Origin: Halorussus halophilus
Lineage (GTDB): Archaea; Halobacteriota; Halobacteria; Halobacteriales; Haladaptataceae
Assembly (NCBI RefSeq): GCF_008831545.1
Contig: NZ_CP044523.1
Location: forward strand, 186,001-250,000
DNA length: 64,000 nt
Direction of reading: 5' to 3'
Of this stretch, positions 41,258 through 49,581 are shown one piece after another. Under the pieces are notes generated by a model, which saw nothing but the letters and a program-made list of their open reading frames with translations, did no database searches and was not told where the DNA came from. A program made the position numbers and the translations under genes. Positions within the stretch are counted from its first letter, which is position 1; every line of letters starts with the position of its first letter.

Positions 41258-41863
41258 TTACTCGAACTGTGCCGCCGCGGCCTCGAACTCTTCGCGCGTG
41301 TTGACGTTCTCGAAGCTCTGGGCGTCGAAATTCTCTAGGTCTTCCTCGCCGACGACGGCGTAGTCGAGTTCGAACAGCGGTTCGATAATCTTGCCCTCGC
41401 CACGTTCCAGCGCGTCGTCGCAGGCGTCGGCCATCGGTTCGGCGCGATAGACGGCATGGGTCGTCTCGAACCACTCGCCGGGACGGGGAACTGCCGCCCC
41501 TCTCCCTGCCGCACGCTCGAACAGGTACTCGACCAGTTCCGAATCCAGAAACGGCATGTCGCAGGCGACGACGACGGCGTACTCGGCCTCCACTGCGCGG
41601 AGTCCCGTCCGAATCCCGGCCATCGGCCCTTCGTCGGGTTCGGGGTCGATGGCGAATCGGACCGGGCGCTCGTAGTCCGCCAGCGCGTCGGCGATTGCCT
41701 CGCGCTGGTCGGCACGGCAGTTGACGACGAGTTCGTTCACGACGCCCGCGAGTCGGTCGGCGACTCGGCGAATCATTGGCGTGCCTGCGAGGTTCGCGAC
41801 GGCCTTGTCCGATTCGCCGAATCGCGTCGAGCGACCGCCTGCGAGGACGACTCCGGCAACCAT
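41258..41863 (-). CDS. mobA: Molybdenum cofactor guanylyltransferase
   Basis: 201 aa. Adds GMP to molybdopterin to give the MGD form used by formate dehydrogenase and related enzymes. The nucleotide-binding signature VVLAGGRSTRFGESDKAVA is at residues 4-22, followed by DPEPDEGPMAGIRTGL and VVVACDMPFLD (metal-binding Asp). ATG at 41863. Divergent from the second AOR-family gene and a few kb from the MGD-requiring formate dehydrogenase, which explains its placement. Confidence 0.9.
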   Translation of the reverse strand: MVAGVVLAGGRSTRFGESDKAVANLAGTPMIRRVADRLAGVVNELVVNCRADQREAIADALADYERPVRFAIDPEPDEGPMAGIRTGLRAVEAEYAVVVACDMPFLDSELVEYLFERAAGRGAAVPRPGEWFETTHAVYRAEPMADACDDALERGEGKIIEPLFELDYAVVGEEDLENFDAQSFENVNTREEFEAAAAQFE

Positions 41864-41949
41864 ACTTCGACTACGTCTTCCCGAACGAAAAGCCGTCGTC
41901 TTGCCTGCGCCCGAAGCGTTTCCCGACTCGCCGCCGTAGCACGAATCGA

Positions 41950-43707
41950 ATGCAGTACACGCCACCGGACCGACTGCTCCGCGTGGACCTGACGACCCGG
42001 TCGGTCGAGAGCGAACCAGTTCCAGAATCGTGGCGGCGGCGCTACCTCGGCGGGAAGGGTCTCGGCGCGCGCTACCTCTACGACGAACTCGCGCCCGGCA
42101 TCGACCCCCTCAGGTCCGAGAACGTCCTCCTGTTCGCGCTCGGCCCGCTCTCCGGACTGACGCCCGGCGAGCAACGTTACGCGGCGGTCACGAAGTCGCC
42201 GCTGACAGGGGCGTTCCTCGACTCCTACGCGGGCGGAGCGTTCCCCGGCGCGCTCGCTGGCGCGCTGGGCGACCACCTCGTGCTCTTGGTCGAGGGAAAA
42301 GCGAGCGCACCAGTTGCCCTGCACGTCCAAGACGGCGATGCCGAAATTCGCCCGGCAGACGACTGCTGGGGAAGAGACGCAATCGAAGTCGAACAACACT
42401 ACGACCAACCAGTCGCCTGCATCGGTCCCGCAGGCGAGCGTGAAGTTCGCTACGCGACTATCGCCTCGGACGGCGGCGAGCATCAGGCAGGCCGCGGCGG
42501 CGCAGGGGCCGTGATGGGGTCGAAGAATCTGAAGGCGGTCGTCGCCCACGGCGAGTCGCCGGACGGGCTCGCCGACCTCCGTGAGTCCTACGAGCGAACG
42601 TTCGCCGACACCGATACCGGCCGCTGGCAGGGCGCGAGTGAGACGGTCGAGACCGTCGAGTTCGCAGACGAGGTCGGAGTTCTCCCCACGGAAGGCTGGC
42701 AGTCGGGGTCGTTCGACGGCGCGAACGAGGTCGGAATCGAAGCGGTTCGCGCGGCGGCAGTCGCCCGCGAACGCGACGACGAGGCGATTCCCGGCGGCTT
42801 TCGAGTCGAGAGCGAGTCCGAAACGTCGGTCCCCAGAGGTGCCACCGCTATCTCGCTCGGGTCGGGACTCGGCATCGAGGACTTCGACGCCGTGGCCGCG
42901 CTCGGCGCGGCCTGCGACCGTCTCGGCCTCGACGTAATCAGCGCCGGAAACGCCGTCGCGTGGGCGATTCGAGCCAGCGAGGAGGGCCGAATTTCGCGCG
43001 ACCTCGACTTCGGCGACGAGTCGGAGACCCACAAATTGCTCGGCGAAACCGCACGACGAGAGACCGAACTTGGCGACGCGCTCGCAGACGGAGTGGACGC
43101 GGCCGCCGAGCAGTACGGCGGTAGCGAGTTGGTGCCCACGGTGAAGGCGATGGAACTGCCGACCTACGACCCGCGAGGCGCGCCGACGATGGCGCTGGCC
43201 TACGCAACCAGCGACAGAGGAGCGTGTCACCGGCGCGCCCGGCCGGTCGTGGAGGAAGTGTTCGCCACCGAGTCGTGGAGCGACGAGCGACGGGCGGCGG
43301 CCGTCGCGGCCGAGCAGGACCTGCGTTCGCTGCTCTGGTGTCTCGTCGCGGACGACTTCGTTGGCGAAGTGTTCGAAGACTTCGGCGCAGAGTGGCTCTC
43401 GGCGGTTGGCTTAGAGTACTCGCCTGAAGAACTGCGGGAAGTCGGCGAGCGCGTCTGGACGCTGACGCGCCTGTTCAACGTCCGCGAGGGCTTCGACAGG
43501 TCGGACGACGAACTGCCGGAGAAACTTACGGAGCCACTGGAAGGGGGCCCAAAGGAGGGGGAAGCACTCGATTCGTCCGAATTCGAGGAGTCGTTGGATT
43601 CGTACTACGAACTTCGAGGGTGGAACGAGCAAGGGCGGCCGACGCGGACGTTGCGAGAGCGATTGGGGCTTCCGGCGGTGGGGGTTCTGGGGCCTTCTTC
43701 TTCTTGA
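41950..43707 (+). CDS. Aldehyde ferredoxin oxidoreductase family protein (copy 2, cluster ligands missing)
   Basis: 585 aa. N-terminal AOR domain with LGGKGLGARYLYDELAPG and LFALGPLSGLTPGEQRY, and a C-terminal half ending EESLDSYYELRGWNEQG. Where copy 1 has C-x2-C-x3-C, this protein reads ARERDDEAIPGGFRVESE (about 270-287), with no Cys. The motif ACDRLGLDVISAG and a C-terminal Cys (LLWCLVADD) remain. Three of four [4Fe-4S] ligands are therefore gone. It could bind the pterin-metal cofactor without a cluster, or be non-catalytic. ATG 41950; divergent from mobA. GC-rich codon use like its neighbours, frame fully open, so not a decaying gene. Confidence 0.85.
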   Translation: MQYTPPDRLLRVDLTTRSVESEPVPESWRRRYLGGKGLGARYLYDELAPGIDPLRSENVLLFALGPLSGLTPGEQRYAAVTKSPLTGAFLDSYAGGAFPGALAGALGDHLVLLVEGKASAPVALHVQDGDAEIRPADDCWGRDAIEVEQHYDQPVACIGPAGEREVRYATIASDGGEHQAGRGGAGAVMGSKNLKAVVAHGESPDGLADLRESYERTFADTDTGRWQGASETVETVEFADEVGVLPTEGWQSGSFDGANEVGIEAVRAAAVARERDDEAIPGGFRVESESETSVPRGATAISLGSGLGIEDFDAVAALGAACDRLGLDVISAGNAVAWAIRASEEGRISRDLDFGDESETHKLLGETARRETELGDALADGVDAAAEQYGGSELVPTVKAMELPTYDPRGAPTMALAYATSDRGACHRRARPVVEEVFATESWSDERRAAAVAAEQDLRSLLWCLVADDFVGEVFEDFGAEWLSAVGLEYSPEELREVGERVWTLTRLFNVREGFDRSDDELPEKLTEPLEGGPKEGEALDSSEFEESLDSYYELRGWNEQGRPTRTLRERLGLPAVGVLGPSSS

Positions 43708-43784
43708 GAGGTTCTGTTGAAATCCGCAGACCGTGCCAAGAATAGCGCGCTGAATACGGGTGTCTCGGTGCGTGACAGCCTTCG

Positions 43785-44252
43785 TCAACTCGTCGTTGTC
43801 CCCGACAGCGGTTCTACTTTCGACCGTGCGACGCCGGCACCCACGAGCAGGAGGCCGCCAACCGCGAGAAGGAATGGCTCGGCACCGAGGACGACCATGA
43901 CAGTGTACTCTTCGGAACCCGGCGGCCGAAGCGAATGCTCTCGATAGAGCGAGTGTGGTGACTGGAATTGTGCGAGTACCGCTCGGAACACGTAGAAAAG
44001 AACGATACCACCCATCGCGACCGGAATACTTGCCAAGCGCTTCCACTTCCGTGCGGCAACCGTGCCACCGATGCCGACGCCCCCGAGCAGTACGAGCAAT
44101 ACTTCTTCGTGATTGAGTGCTCCGTCCCAACCGGTCACGATAGTCCCCTCGTACCCCGGCGCAACGTGTACTAATCCCTGCTGTATTCCGACTACGATGG
44201 CTCCGAAGCCAACGACAGCCATCACTGCCGGAACGAGTCGGTTATTTTTCAT
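43785..44252 (-). CDS. Four-helix membrane protein
   Basis: 155 aa beginning MKNNRLVPAVMAVVGFG. Hydrophobic segments at about 7-28, 48-64, 76-93 and 118-142. The loop after helix 1 reads QQGLVHVAPGYEGTIVTGWDG. Less acidic and lower in GC than its neighbours. Family not recognised. AT-rich promoter DNA lies upstream (44250-44285). Confidence 0.65.
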   Translation of the reverse strand: MKNNRLVPAVMAVVGFGAIVVGIQQGLVHVAPGYEGTIVTGWDGALNHEEVLLVLLGGVGIGGTVAARKWKRLASIPVAMGGIVLFYVFRAVLAQFQSPHSLYREHSLRPPGSEEYTVMVVLGAEPFLLAVGGLLLVGAGVARSKVEPLSGTTTS

Positions 44253-44387
44253 TGATATACCTCAATCACTGAATGTTATAAAATTGTGCCTCTCCCAGCG
44301 GTGTCGGCGTAGCGTTCCCGTCCAGAATACACTGTCCGTACTGTATCCACCGCAGATTCTCGATTCGGGAACCCCGTATCACCAACG

Positions 44388-44398
44388 GAGATTTATCG
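44388..44398 (+). promoter_or_regulatory. TATA box of zinc-ribbon gene
   Basis: AGATTTATCGG, centred 27 bp before the ATG at 44420, fits a leaderless haloarchaeal promoter. Confidence 0.5.
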
Positions 44399-44419
44399 GC
44401 ACACTGAGTACCCGCCAGT

Positions 44420-44638
44420 ATGCCAACTCAACGGCGATGCCCCGACTGCGGCGTCGAGATGGACGCGACCAAACTCCAGACGCAAGCGTACCAAGACGAG
44501 GTCAAACTCGTCACCGACGAGTCCAAGGGTGGACTCCGCGGTACACTCGGGGCGAAAGAGAAACTGACCCCTATTCCGTACGTCTGCCCGGAGTGCCAGC
44601 GCGTGCTGTTCTACGCCGAGGACGAGGAGAGCGACTGA
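44420..44638 (+). CDS. Small zinc-ribbon protein
   Basis: 72 aa. Two knuckles, CPDCGVEM (Cys7, Cys10) and CPECQRVL (near 57-60), form one zinc ribbon. Between them is a charged helix and PIPYV. Such haloarchaeal mini-proteins are frequent and mostly uncharacterised. Convergent with the formate dehydrogenase gene. Confidence 0.75.
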   Translation: MPTQRRCPDCGVEMDATKLQTQAYQDEVKLVTDESKGGLRGTLGAKEKLTPIPYVCPECQRVLFYAEDEESD

Positions 44639-44660
44639 TTGGGAGGCCAGACGAGCGCGA

Positions 44661-47600
44661 CTAGGTGTCCATCGGCGCGGGGCCGGGGTGGCCGTCGGTG
44701 TCTTCCGTCGGCGGTTCGACCGGCAGTGGTTCTTCGTCGGGGTCCGGACCCAGCGGTTCGATTTTCACGCTCGTCACCTTGTACTCCGGAATCCGACTCG
44801 TCGGGTCGAGTTCGTGCTGGGTGAGTTCGTTGACCGCGCCGTGCATGAAGTGCATCGGGATGAAGACGACGCCGGGGTCCGACATCTCTTCGACGCTGGC
44901 CTTGACCACGATATCGCCGCGCCGCGAGGAGACGCGGACGTACTCACCGTCTTCGATGCCGAGGTCCTCGGCCATCTTCGGGTGAATCGTCACGAAACTC
45001 TCGGGCACGTGGTCCATCAGCGCCCGGATTCGGCGAGTCATCGTCCCCGTGTGCCAGTGATAGAGGACGCGCCCCGAGGTCAGCATCAGTGGATACTCCT
45101 CGTCGGGCATCTCGACCGGCCCGGCGTAGTCGGCCGGGACGAACCGCGCCTTGCCGTCCTCGAAGTTGAATTCGTCTTCGTAGAGGTACGGCGTGCCGGG
45201 GTCCGATTCATCCTCGCAGGGCCACTGGATTCCTTCGGGATTCGCTTCGAGACGGTCGTAGCTGATGCCACTGTAGAGTGGCACGAGTCGGCTGATTTCG
45301 TCCATCACGTCCTCCGCGCCGTCGTACTCCCAGTCTACGCCCCAGCGGCTGGCGAGGTCCGCGAGGATGCTCGCGTCGTCGCGGGCGTCTCCGGGTGGTT
45401 CGACTGCGGGTCGGACCATCTGGACGCGCCGCTCGGTGTTGGTGAAGGTGCCGCGTTTTTCCGCGGCGCTGGCGGCCGGAAGCACCACATCGGCGAATTC
45501 GGCGGTTTCGGTGAGGAAGATGTCTTGGACGGCGAGGAAGTCGAGTTCCTGAATCGACTGCTCCGCGCCGCGGATGTCCGGTTCGGAGAGGACGGGATTC
45601 TCGCCCATGATGAACATCCCGCGAATGTCGCCGTCGTCCATCGCTTCGTACTGCTCGGGAAGTCGGAGGCCGATTTCGTCCGGTGGTCTGACGCCCCACT
45701 CGTCCTCAAACTTGTCCAGAATCTCGTCGTCCGTGGGGTCCTGATAGCCGGGCAGGTTGTGCGGTGCGGGACCCATGTCGCCGCCACCGCCTTGCACGTT
45801 GTTCTGGCCCCTGAAGGGCGAGAGGCCTGCTCTGGGCTTCCCGAGGTTGCCAGTGACGAGCGCGAGGTTCGTGATGGCGATGACGTTCCGCGTCCCGTGG
45901 GCGTGCTGAGTCATGCCCATCGCCCACCCGAAGATGCAGGTGTCGGCGGTGGCGATGGTCTCGGCGGCCTGTTTGAGGTCTTCGGGCGCGACTCCAGCCA
46001 GTTCCTCGACTTTCTCGGGAGTGAAGGGTTCGACCTTCTCTTTCACTTGCTCGAAGTGCTTCGTTCGCTCCTCGATGAACTCCTCGTCGTGGAGATCGTT
46101 CTCGACGATGTAGCGCACCATCCCGTTGAGCCACGCGATGTCTTCGCCGGGATTCGTCTGGACGTACTGGTCTGCGTGTTCGGCAACCCCGACTTTCCGG
46201 GGGTCGAAGACTATGAGGTCCGCGCCGTCGCGTACGTTCTGCTTGATTCGCGTTGCGAGGACCGGGTGGCTCTCCGTCGTGTTCGACCCCGTGATGAGAT
46301 AGCAATCGGTCTCGCCGATGTCCTCGTTGATGCGGTTCGTCATCGCGCCGTAGCCGACCGTCTGCTGGAGGCCCGCGACGGTCGATGAGTGACAGAGGCG
46401 CGCGCAGTTGTCCACGTGCGGGGTCTGCAAGACTTGGCGAGCGAACTTCTGGTTCAGGAAGTTCTCCTCGTTGGTACACTTCGAGGAAGACGTGACTGCC
46501 ACCGAGTCGTTCCCGTGTTCGGTCTGAATCTCGCTCAGTTTCTCGTGAATCAGGTCGATCGCTTCGTCCCAACTCGCCTCGCGGAACTGCTCGTCCTCTC
46601 GGATGAGCGGGGTCGTTAGCCTGTCGTCGCTGTTGACGAACTCGTAGCCGAACTTCCCTTTCACGCAGGTCGAGAAGTCGTTTGCCGGAGTCGCTTCCGC
46701 GTCGGCTGGTCTGACCCCCATCACTTCACCGTCCTTGCCGTACACGTCGAATCGACAGCCGACCGCGCAGTACTGGCAAGTCGTCTCGGCAACGTTCACC
46801 TCCGAGAGGCGGGCGTCGCTGACGACGCCCGCCACGTCGAACATCTGGCCGATGTTCAGCGACTCGGAGGCGACTTCCTCGGAGGCGTGTTCGGCCTGTT
46901 TCAGCAGTTCGTCTTTGGTGCTGTCGGCCGCGGTTCTCGCGTCGTCTGCGACGGCACTAGCTCGCTGTTTCGCGTTCGCCATGAATCGTGCGACGCCGGA
47001 GAGGGCTTCGTCGCCCTCGGACTCCGAGTCGTCGGCAGAAACGCCCGGAACGGTCCGATTCGGCGCGGTCGCGTCGTCCGTCGTCTCGGCGTGGTCGCTC
47101 TCTCTCACTTTGCCAATCGAGTTCTTCTGGGTGAATCCCGGAATCGGAATCGTCGCCGAGTCTTCCAGACCCTTCTCGACTAGCGAGCCAGTCGGGCAGA
47201 CCGTCGCGCAGTGGCCACAGGAGACGCAGGTCGAATCGTCGAACGTGTCGGCGTCGTTCTGGAAGCCGATTTGGGTGTCTTCGCCGTGCCCCTCTATTCG
47301 CAGGACGCCTTCGACCTGCACGTCGTTGCAGGCGTCCACACACCGGTTGCAGAGGATGCACTTGTTGCGGTCGATTTGGATGACCGCGGAGGTGTCGTCT
47401 ATCGGTTCGTACGCCTCGCGGTCCTCGAAGACGCCGTATCTGGGTTCTTCGACACCATGCTCTATCGAAGTGTCCTGTAGTTCACAGCGCCCGTTCTGCC
47501 CGCAGGTCGTGCATCGCAGGTTGTGGTTCGACAGCACCAAATCGAGATTTACGTCGCGGGCCTCTGCGGCGTCCTCGTCGTCAGTTCGAACCGACAGACC

Positions 47601-47972
47601 GTCTTCTGCGGGGAAACTACAGGCCGGAACCTGCCCGTGTTCGTCCGTCTCGACCATGCAGGTGCGACACTCCGAGCGCGGGCCGATGTCCTCTGCCTCG
47701 TCGCTCGGTCTGTCGTAGTAACAGAGCGCGGGCACGTCGGCTTCTGTTTCGGCGGCTTCGATTGCGTCGATGATGGTCGAACCGGGCGGCACGGCAATCG
47801 ACTGGCCGTCCACCGTGAGGTGGGTCAACTCCTCGCCGTCGGTGCCGACTGCTGGGTCGTTGGCGGTCCCAGTGTTGAAATCTTCGGTCAGCGGCGTCCT
47901 CGGCCGTGGGTCCTCCACGTCGGGGACGCCCGGCAGTCGCGTTGGGGGTTCGGTAGAGTTGTCTGTACTCAT
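44661..47972 (-). CDS. fdhF: Formate dehydrogenase, alpha subunit
   Basis: 1103 aa, Mo/W-bisMGD enzyme oxidising formate to CO2. N-terminal NuoG-like region: [2Fe-2S] Cys84/102/105/118, His-Cys cluster His150, Cys154/157/163, then two 4Fe-4S motifs (Cys205/208/211/215 and Cys249/252/255/259). After a ~125-residue acidic helical linker (270-395) comes the molybdopterin domain with Cys399/402/406/436. The active-site residue is Cys527 in CARLCHSS, where some enzymes have selenocysteine, followed by the catalytic His528. The C-terminal MGD-binding domain ends SVKIEPLGPD. It overlaps the NuoF-like gene by four bases (ATGA), so the two subunits are translationally coupled. Confidence 0.93.
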   Translation of the reverse strand: MSTDNSTEPPTRLPGVPDVEDPRPRTPLTEDFNTGTANDPAVGTDGEELTHLTVDGQSIAVPPGSTIIDAIEAAETEADVPALCYYDRPSDEAEDIGPRSECRTCMVETDEHGQVPACSFPAEDGLSVRTDDEDAAEARDVNLDLVLSNHNLRCTTCGQNGRCELQDTSIEHGVEEPRYGVFEDREAYEPIDDTSAVIQIDRNKCILCNRCVDACNDVQVEGVLRIEGHGEDTQIGFQNDADTFDDSTCVSCGHCATVCPTGSLVEKGLEDSATIPIPGFTQKNSIGKVRESDHAETTDDATAPNRTVPGVSADDSESEGDEALSGVARFMANAKQRASAVADDARTAADSTKDELLKQAEHASEEVASESLNIGQMFDVAGVVSDARLSEVNVAETTCQYCAVGCRFDVYGKDGEVMGVRPADAEATPANDFSTCVKGKFGYEFVNSDDRLTTPLIREDEQFREASWDEAIDLIHEKLSEIQTEHGNDSVAVTSSSKCTNEENFLNQKFARQVLQTPHVDNCARLCHSSTVAGLQQTVGYGAMTNRINEDIGETDCYLITGSNTTESHPVLATRIKQNVRDGADLIVFDPRKVGVAEHADQYVQTNPGEDIAWLNGMVRYIVENDLHDEEFIEERTKHFEQVKEKVEPFTPEKVEELAGVAPEDLKQAAETIATADTCIFGWAMGMTQHAHGTRNVIAITNLALVTGNLGKPRAGLSPFRGQNNVQGGGGDMGPAPHNLPGYQDPTDDEILDKFEDEWGVRPPDEIGLRLPEQYEAMDDGDIRGMFIMGENPVLSEPDIRGAEQSIQELDFLAVQDIFLTETAEFADVVLPAASAAEKRGTFTNTERRVQMVRPAVEPPGDARDDASILADLASRWGVDWEYDGAEDVMDEISRLVPLYSGISYDRLEANPEGIQWPCEDESDPGTPYLYEDEFNFEDGKARFVPADYAGPVEMPDEEYPLMLTSGRVLYHWHTGTMTRRIRALMDHVPESFVTIHPKMAEDLGIEDGEYVRVSSRRGDIVVKASVEEMSDPGVVFIPMHFMHGAVNELTQHELDPTSRIPEYKVTSVKIEPLGPDPDEEPLPVEPPTEDTDGHPGPAPMDT

Positions 47973-49510
47973 GGTTTCTCACTCCTGCACGCGCCGCTCG
48001 GACAGCGTCCCTCGGCGTGTGCTTCGAATTCTGTCTCGAACTCGTCCATTGCCGTTGCTACGGTGCGGGCGGCGTCCCGGCCGAACGAACAGGTGCTACT
48101 CGTCTCCATCACGCGGGTCAACTCGGCGAGCTTTCCGGATTTGTACTCGCCGTCGTAGACGTCCCGGAGCAAGTCGGTCAACTGCTTTGACCCCTCGCGG
48201 CAGGGGACACAGCGCCCGCAGTTCTCCGATTTGGCGAAGGCGGCACGCGAACCAGCAGTGGCCACCGCGCACTGCGACTCGCCGAACAGTTCCACGACGC
48301 CGTCGGTGCCCAAGTCTGCCCCAGCGAGCGCGGGAGCACTCGGCGCGAGGTCCAACGAGCGAGTCAGGCCGCCGAACTGCCCGCCGACGACGGCCATCTT
48401 CACTGCGCCTGACCCCGCGAATTCGACTGCCTCGCGTGCGTCGGCGAGCGACCCGCCGGTCGGCAACTCGACAGTCGCCCGGTCCTCCACATCGCCCCCA
48501 ATCGTCACCAGTCGCGTTCCGGGGTCCGAATCCGCAGCATCGAATCGCTCGGGCGAGCGAATCGCCTGTCGAACCTGGGCCAACGTCCGCGGCGTGTGGA
48601 CGACCGTGGGCCGCCCGTAGAGTCCGTGCTTCGCGGGCGACGGCGGTCGAAGCCGCGCTTCCAGTCGGTCGGCTCCTTCCAGTGATTCGAGTGCCATCGT
48701 GGGTTCGCCGGCGATATAGCGGTCCGGCCCGGTGACGACCTGCGGGAGCGTGGGTAGTTCGTGGTCGGCCATCTCTCCGAGCGATTGAATCGTCTCCTGT
48801 AGTCGTCGCTGAGCGAGTACGTCCTCCTCGTTGCAGTAGACGACCACGTCGTCCGCGCCGACGAACTCCGCGACTGCGAGCGCACCGTCGAGAACGTCGG
48901 CGGGCGCGCCTTCGAGTAGAATTTCGTCGGTCTGATTGCGCTCGTCGGCTTCGTTGGCGTTGACGACGACCACTGGGTCGCCCTCTGATTCACGTGCGGT
49001 CTGCCACGCCTCGGCGACTGGCACGTCTGTCGCGCCGTCGCCGCGGCCTCTGCCGAGCAGGCCGAGGTTCGAAATTTCTGCTTCTGCGTCACCTGTCGCT
49101 CTCTCGAATGCGAACGATTCGTAGTCGGCCACGCTCGTGGGGTCCACCCACCCGACGCGTTCGAGGACGTGCCGCTCGCCGACCGCGAGCGGGCCGTCTG
49201 CCGGAACTGGGAGCGTCTTCGTCTCGGAGTCGTGCTCGACGCCCCTGTCTTCTCCCTCCGGTAGCTCACCGTCTTCGAGTGCTTCGACAACACCCCTCGC
49301 TTGCTCGGGCGTGCAGTCAGCGTAGAACGCCGTGTGGCCGTCGTGGGTCGCCAGCACCAGCGGTTCGAGCGCGGAGATTCCGGGCGACCCGACGGTGACG
49401 ACGGGTACCGAGGACGCCGCTTCGAGGGCGGCGTCGAAAACGACGCCGGAAGCACCGTCCGAGACGCGGACGGCGGTCGTCTCAGAAACTACACCGGGTA
49501 CGTCTTCCAT
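47969..49510 (-). CDS. NuoF-like subunit of NAD(P)-linked formate dehydrogenase
   Basis: 513 aa. The C-terminal 4Fe-4S module is complete: CGRCVPC (Cys431, Cys434, Cys437) and Cys474 (STCSFG), as in NuoF/HoxF/FdsB. NANEADERNQTDEILLEGAP corresponds to the FMN-contacting NxDExEP segment but with altered residues, and the Gly-rich loop reads LGRGRGDGATD instead of the usual GRGGAGFPTG. The first ~120 residues fit a degenerate thioredoxin-like region. Probably passes electrons from formate to NAD+, or to another acceptor if flavin or NADH binding has been lost. Upstream of and coupled with fdhF. Confidence 0.82.
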   Translation of the reverse strand: MEDVPGVVSETTAVRVSDGASGVVFDAALEAASSVPVVTVGSPGISALEPLVLATHDGHTAFYADCTPEQARGVVEALEDGELPEGEDRGVEHDSETKTLPVPADGPLAVGERHVLERVGWVDPTSVADYESFAFERATGDAEAEISNLGLLGRGRGDGATDVPVAEAWQTARESEGDPVVVVNANEADERNQTDEILLEGAPADVLDGALAVAEFVGADDVVVYCNEEDVLAQRRLQETIQSLGEMADHELPTLPQVVTGPDRYIAGEPTMALESLEGADRLEARLRPPSPAKHGLYGRPTVVHTPRTLAQVRQAIRSPERFDAADSDPGTRLVTIGGDVEDRATVELPTGGSLADAREAVEFAGSGAVKMAVVGGQFGGLTRSLDLAPSAPALAGADLGTDGVVELFGESQCAVATAGSRAAFAKSENCGRCVPCREGSKQLTDLLRDVYDGEYKSGKLAELTRVMETSSTCSFGRDAARTVATAMDEFETEFEAHAEGRCPSGACRSEKP

Positions 49511-49581
49511 CCTCTAGCTGTTGGACGAATTCGTTCAAAGGAGTTGTGCCCGTCTGCGGATTCTGCTGGATTCGAGTGAGC

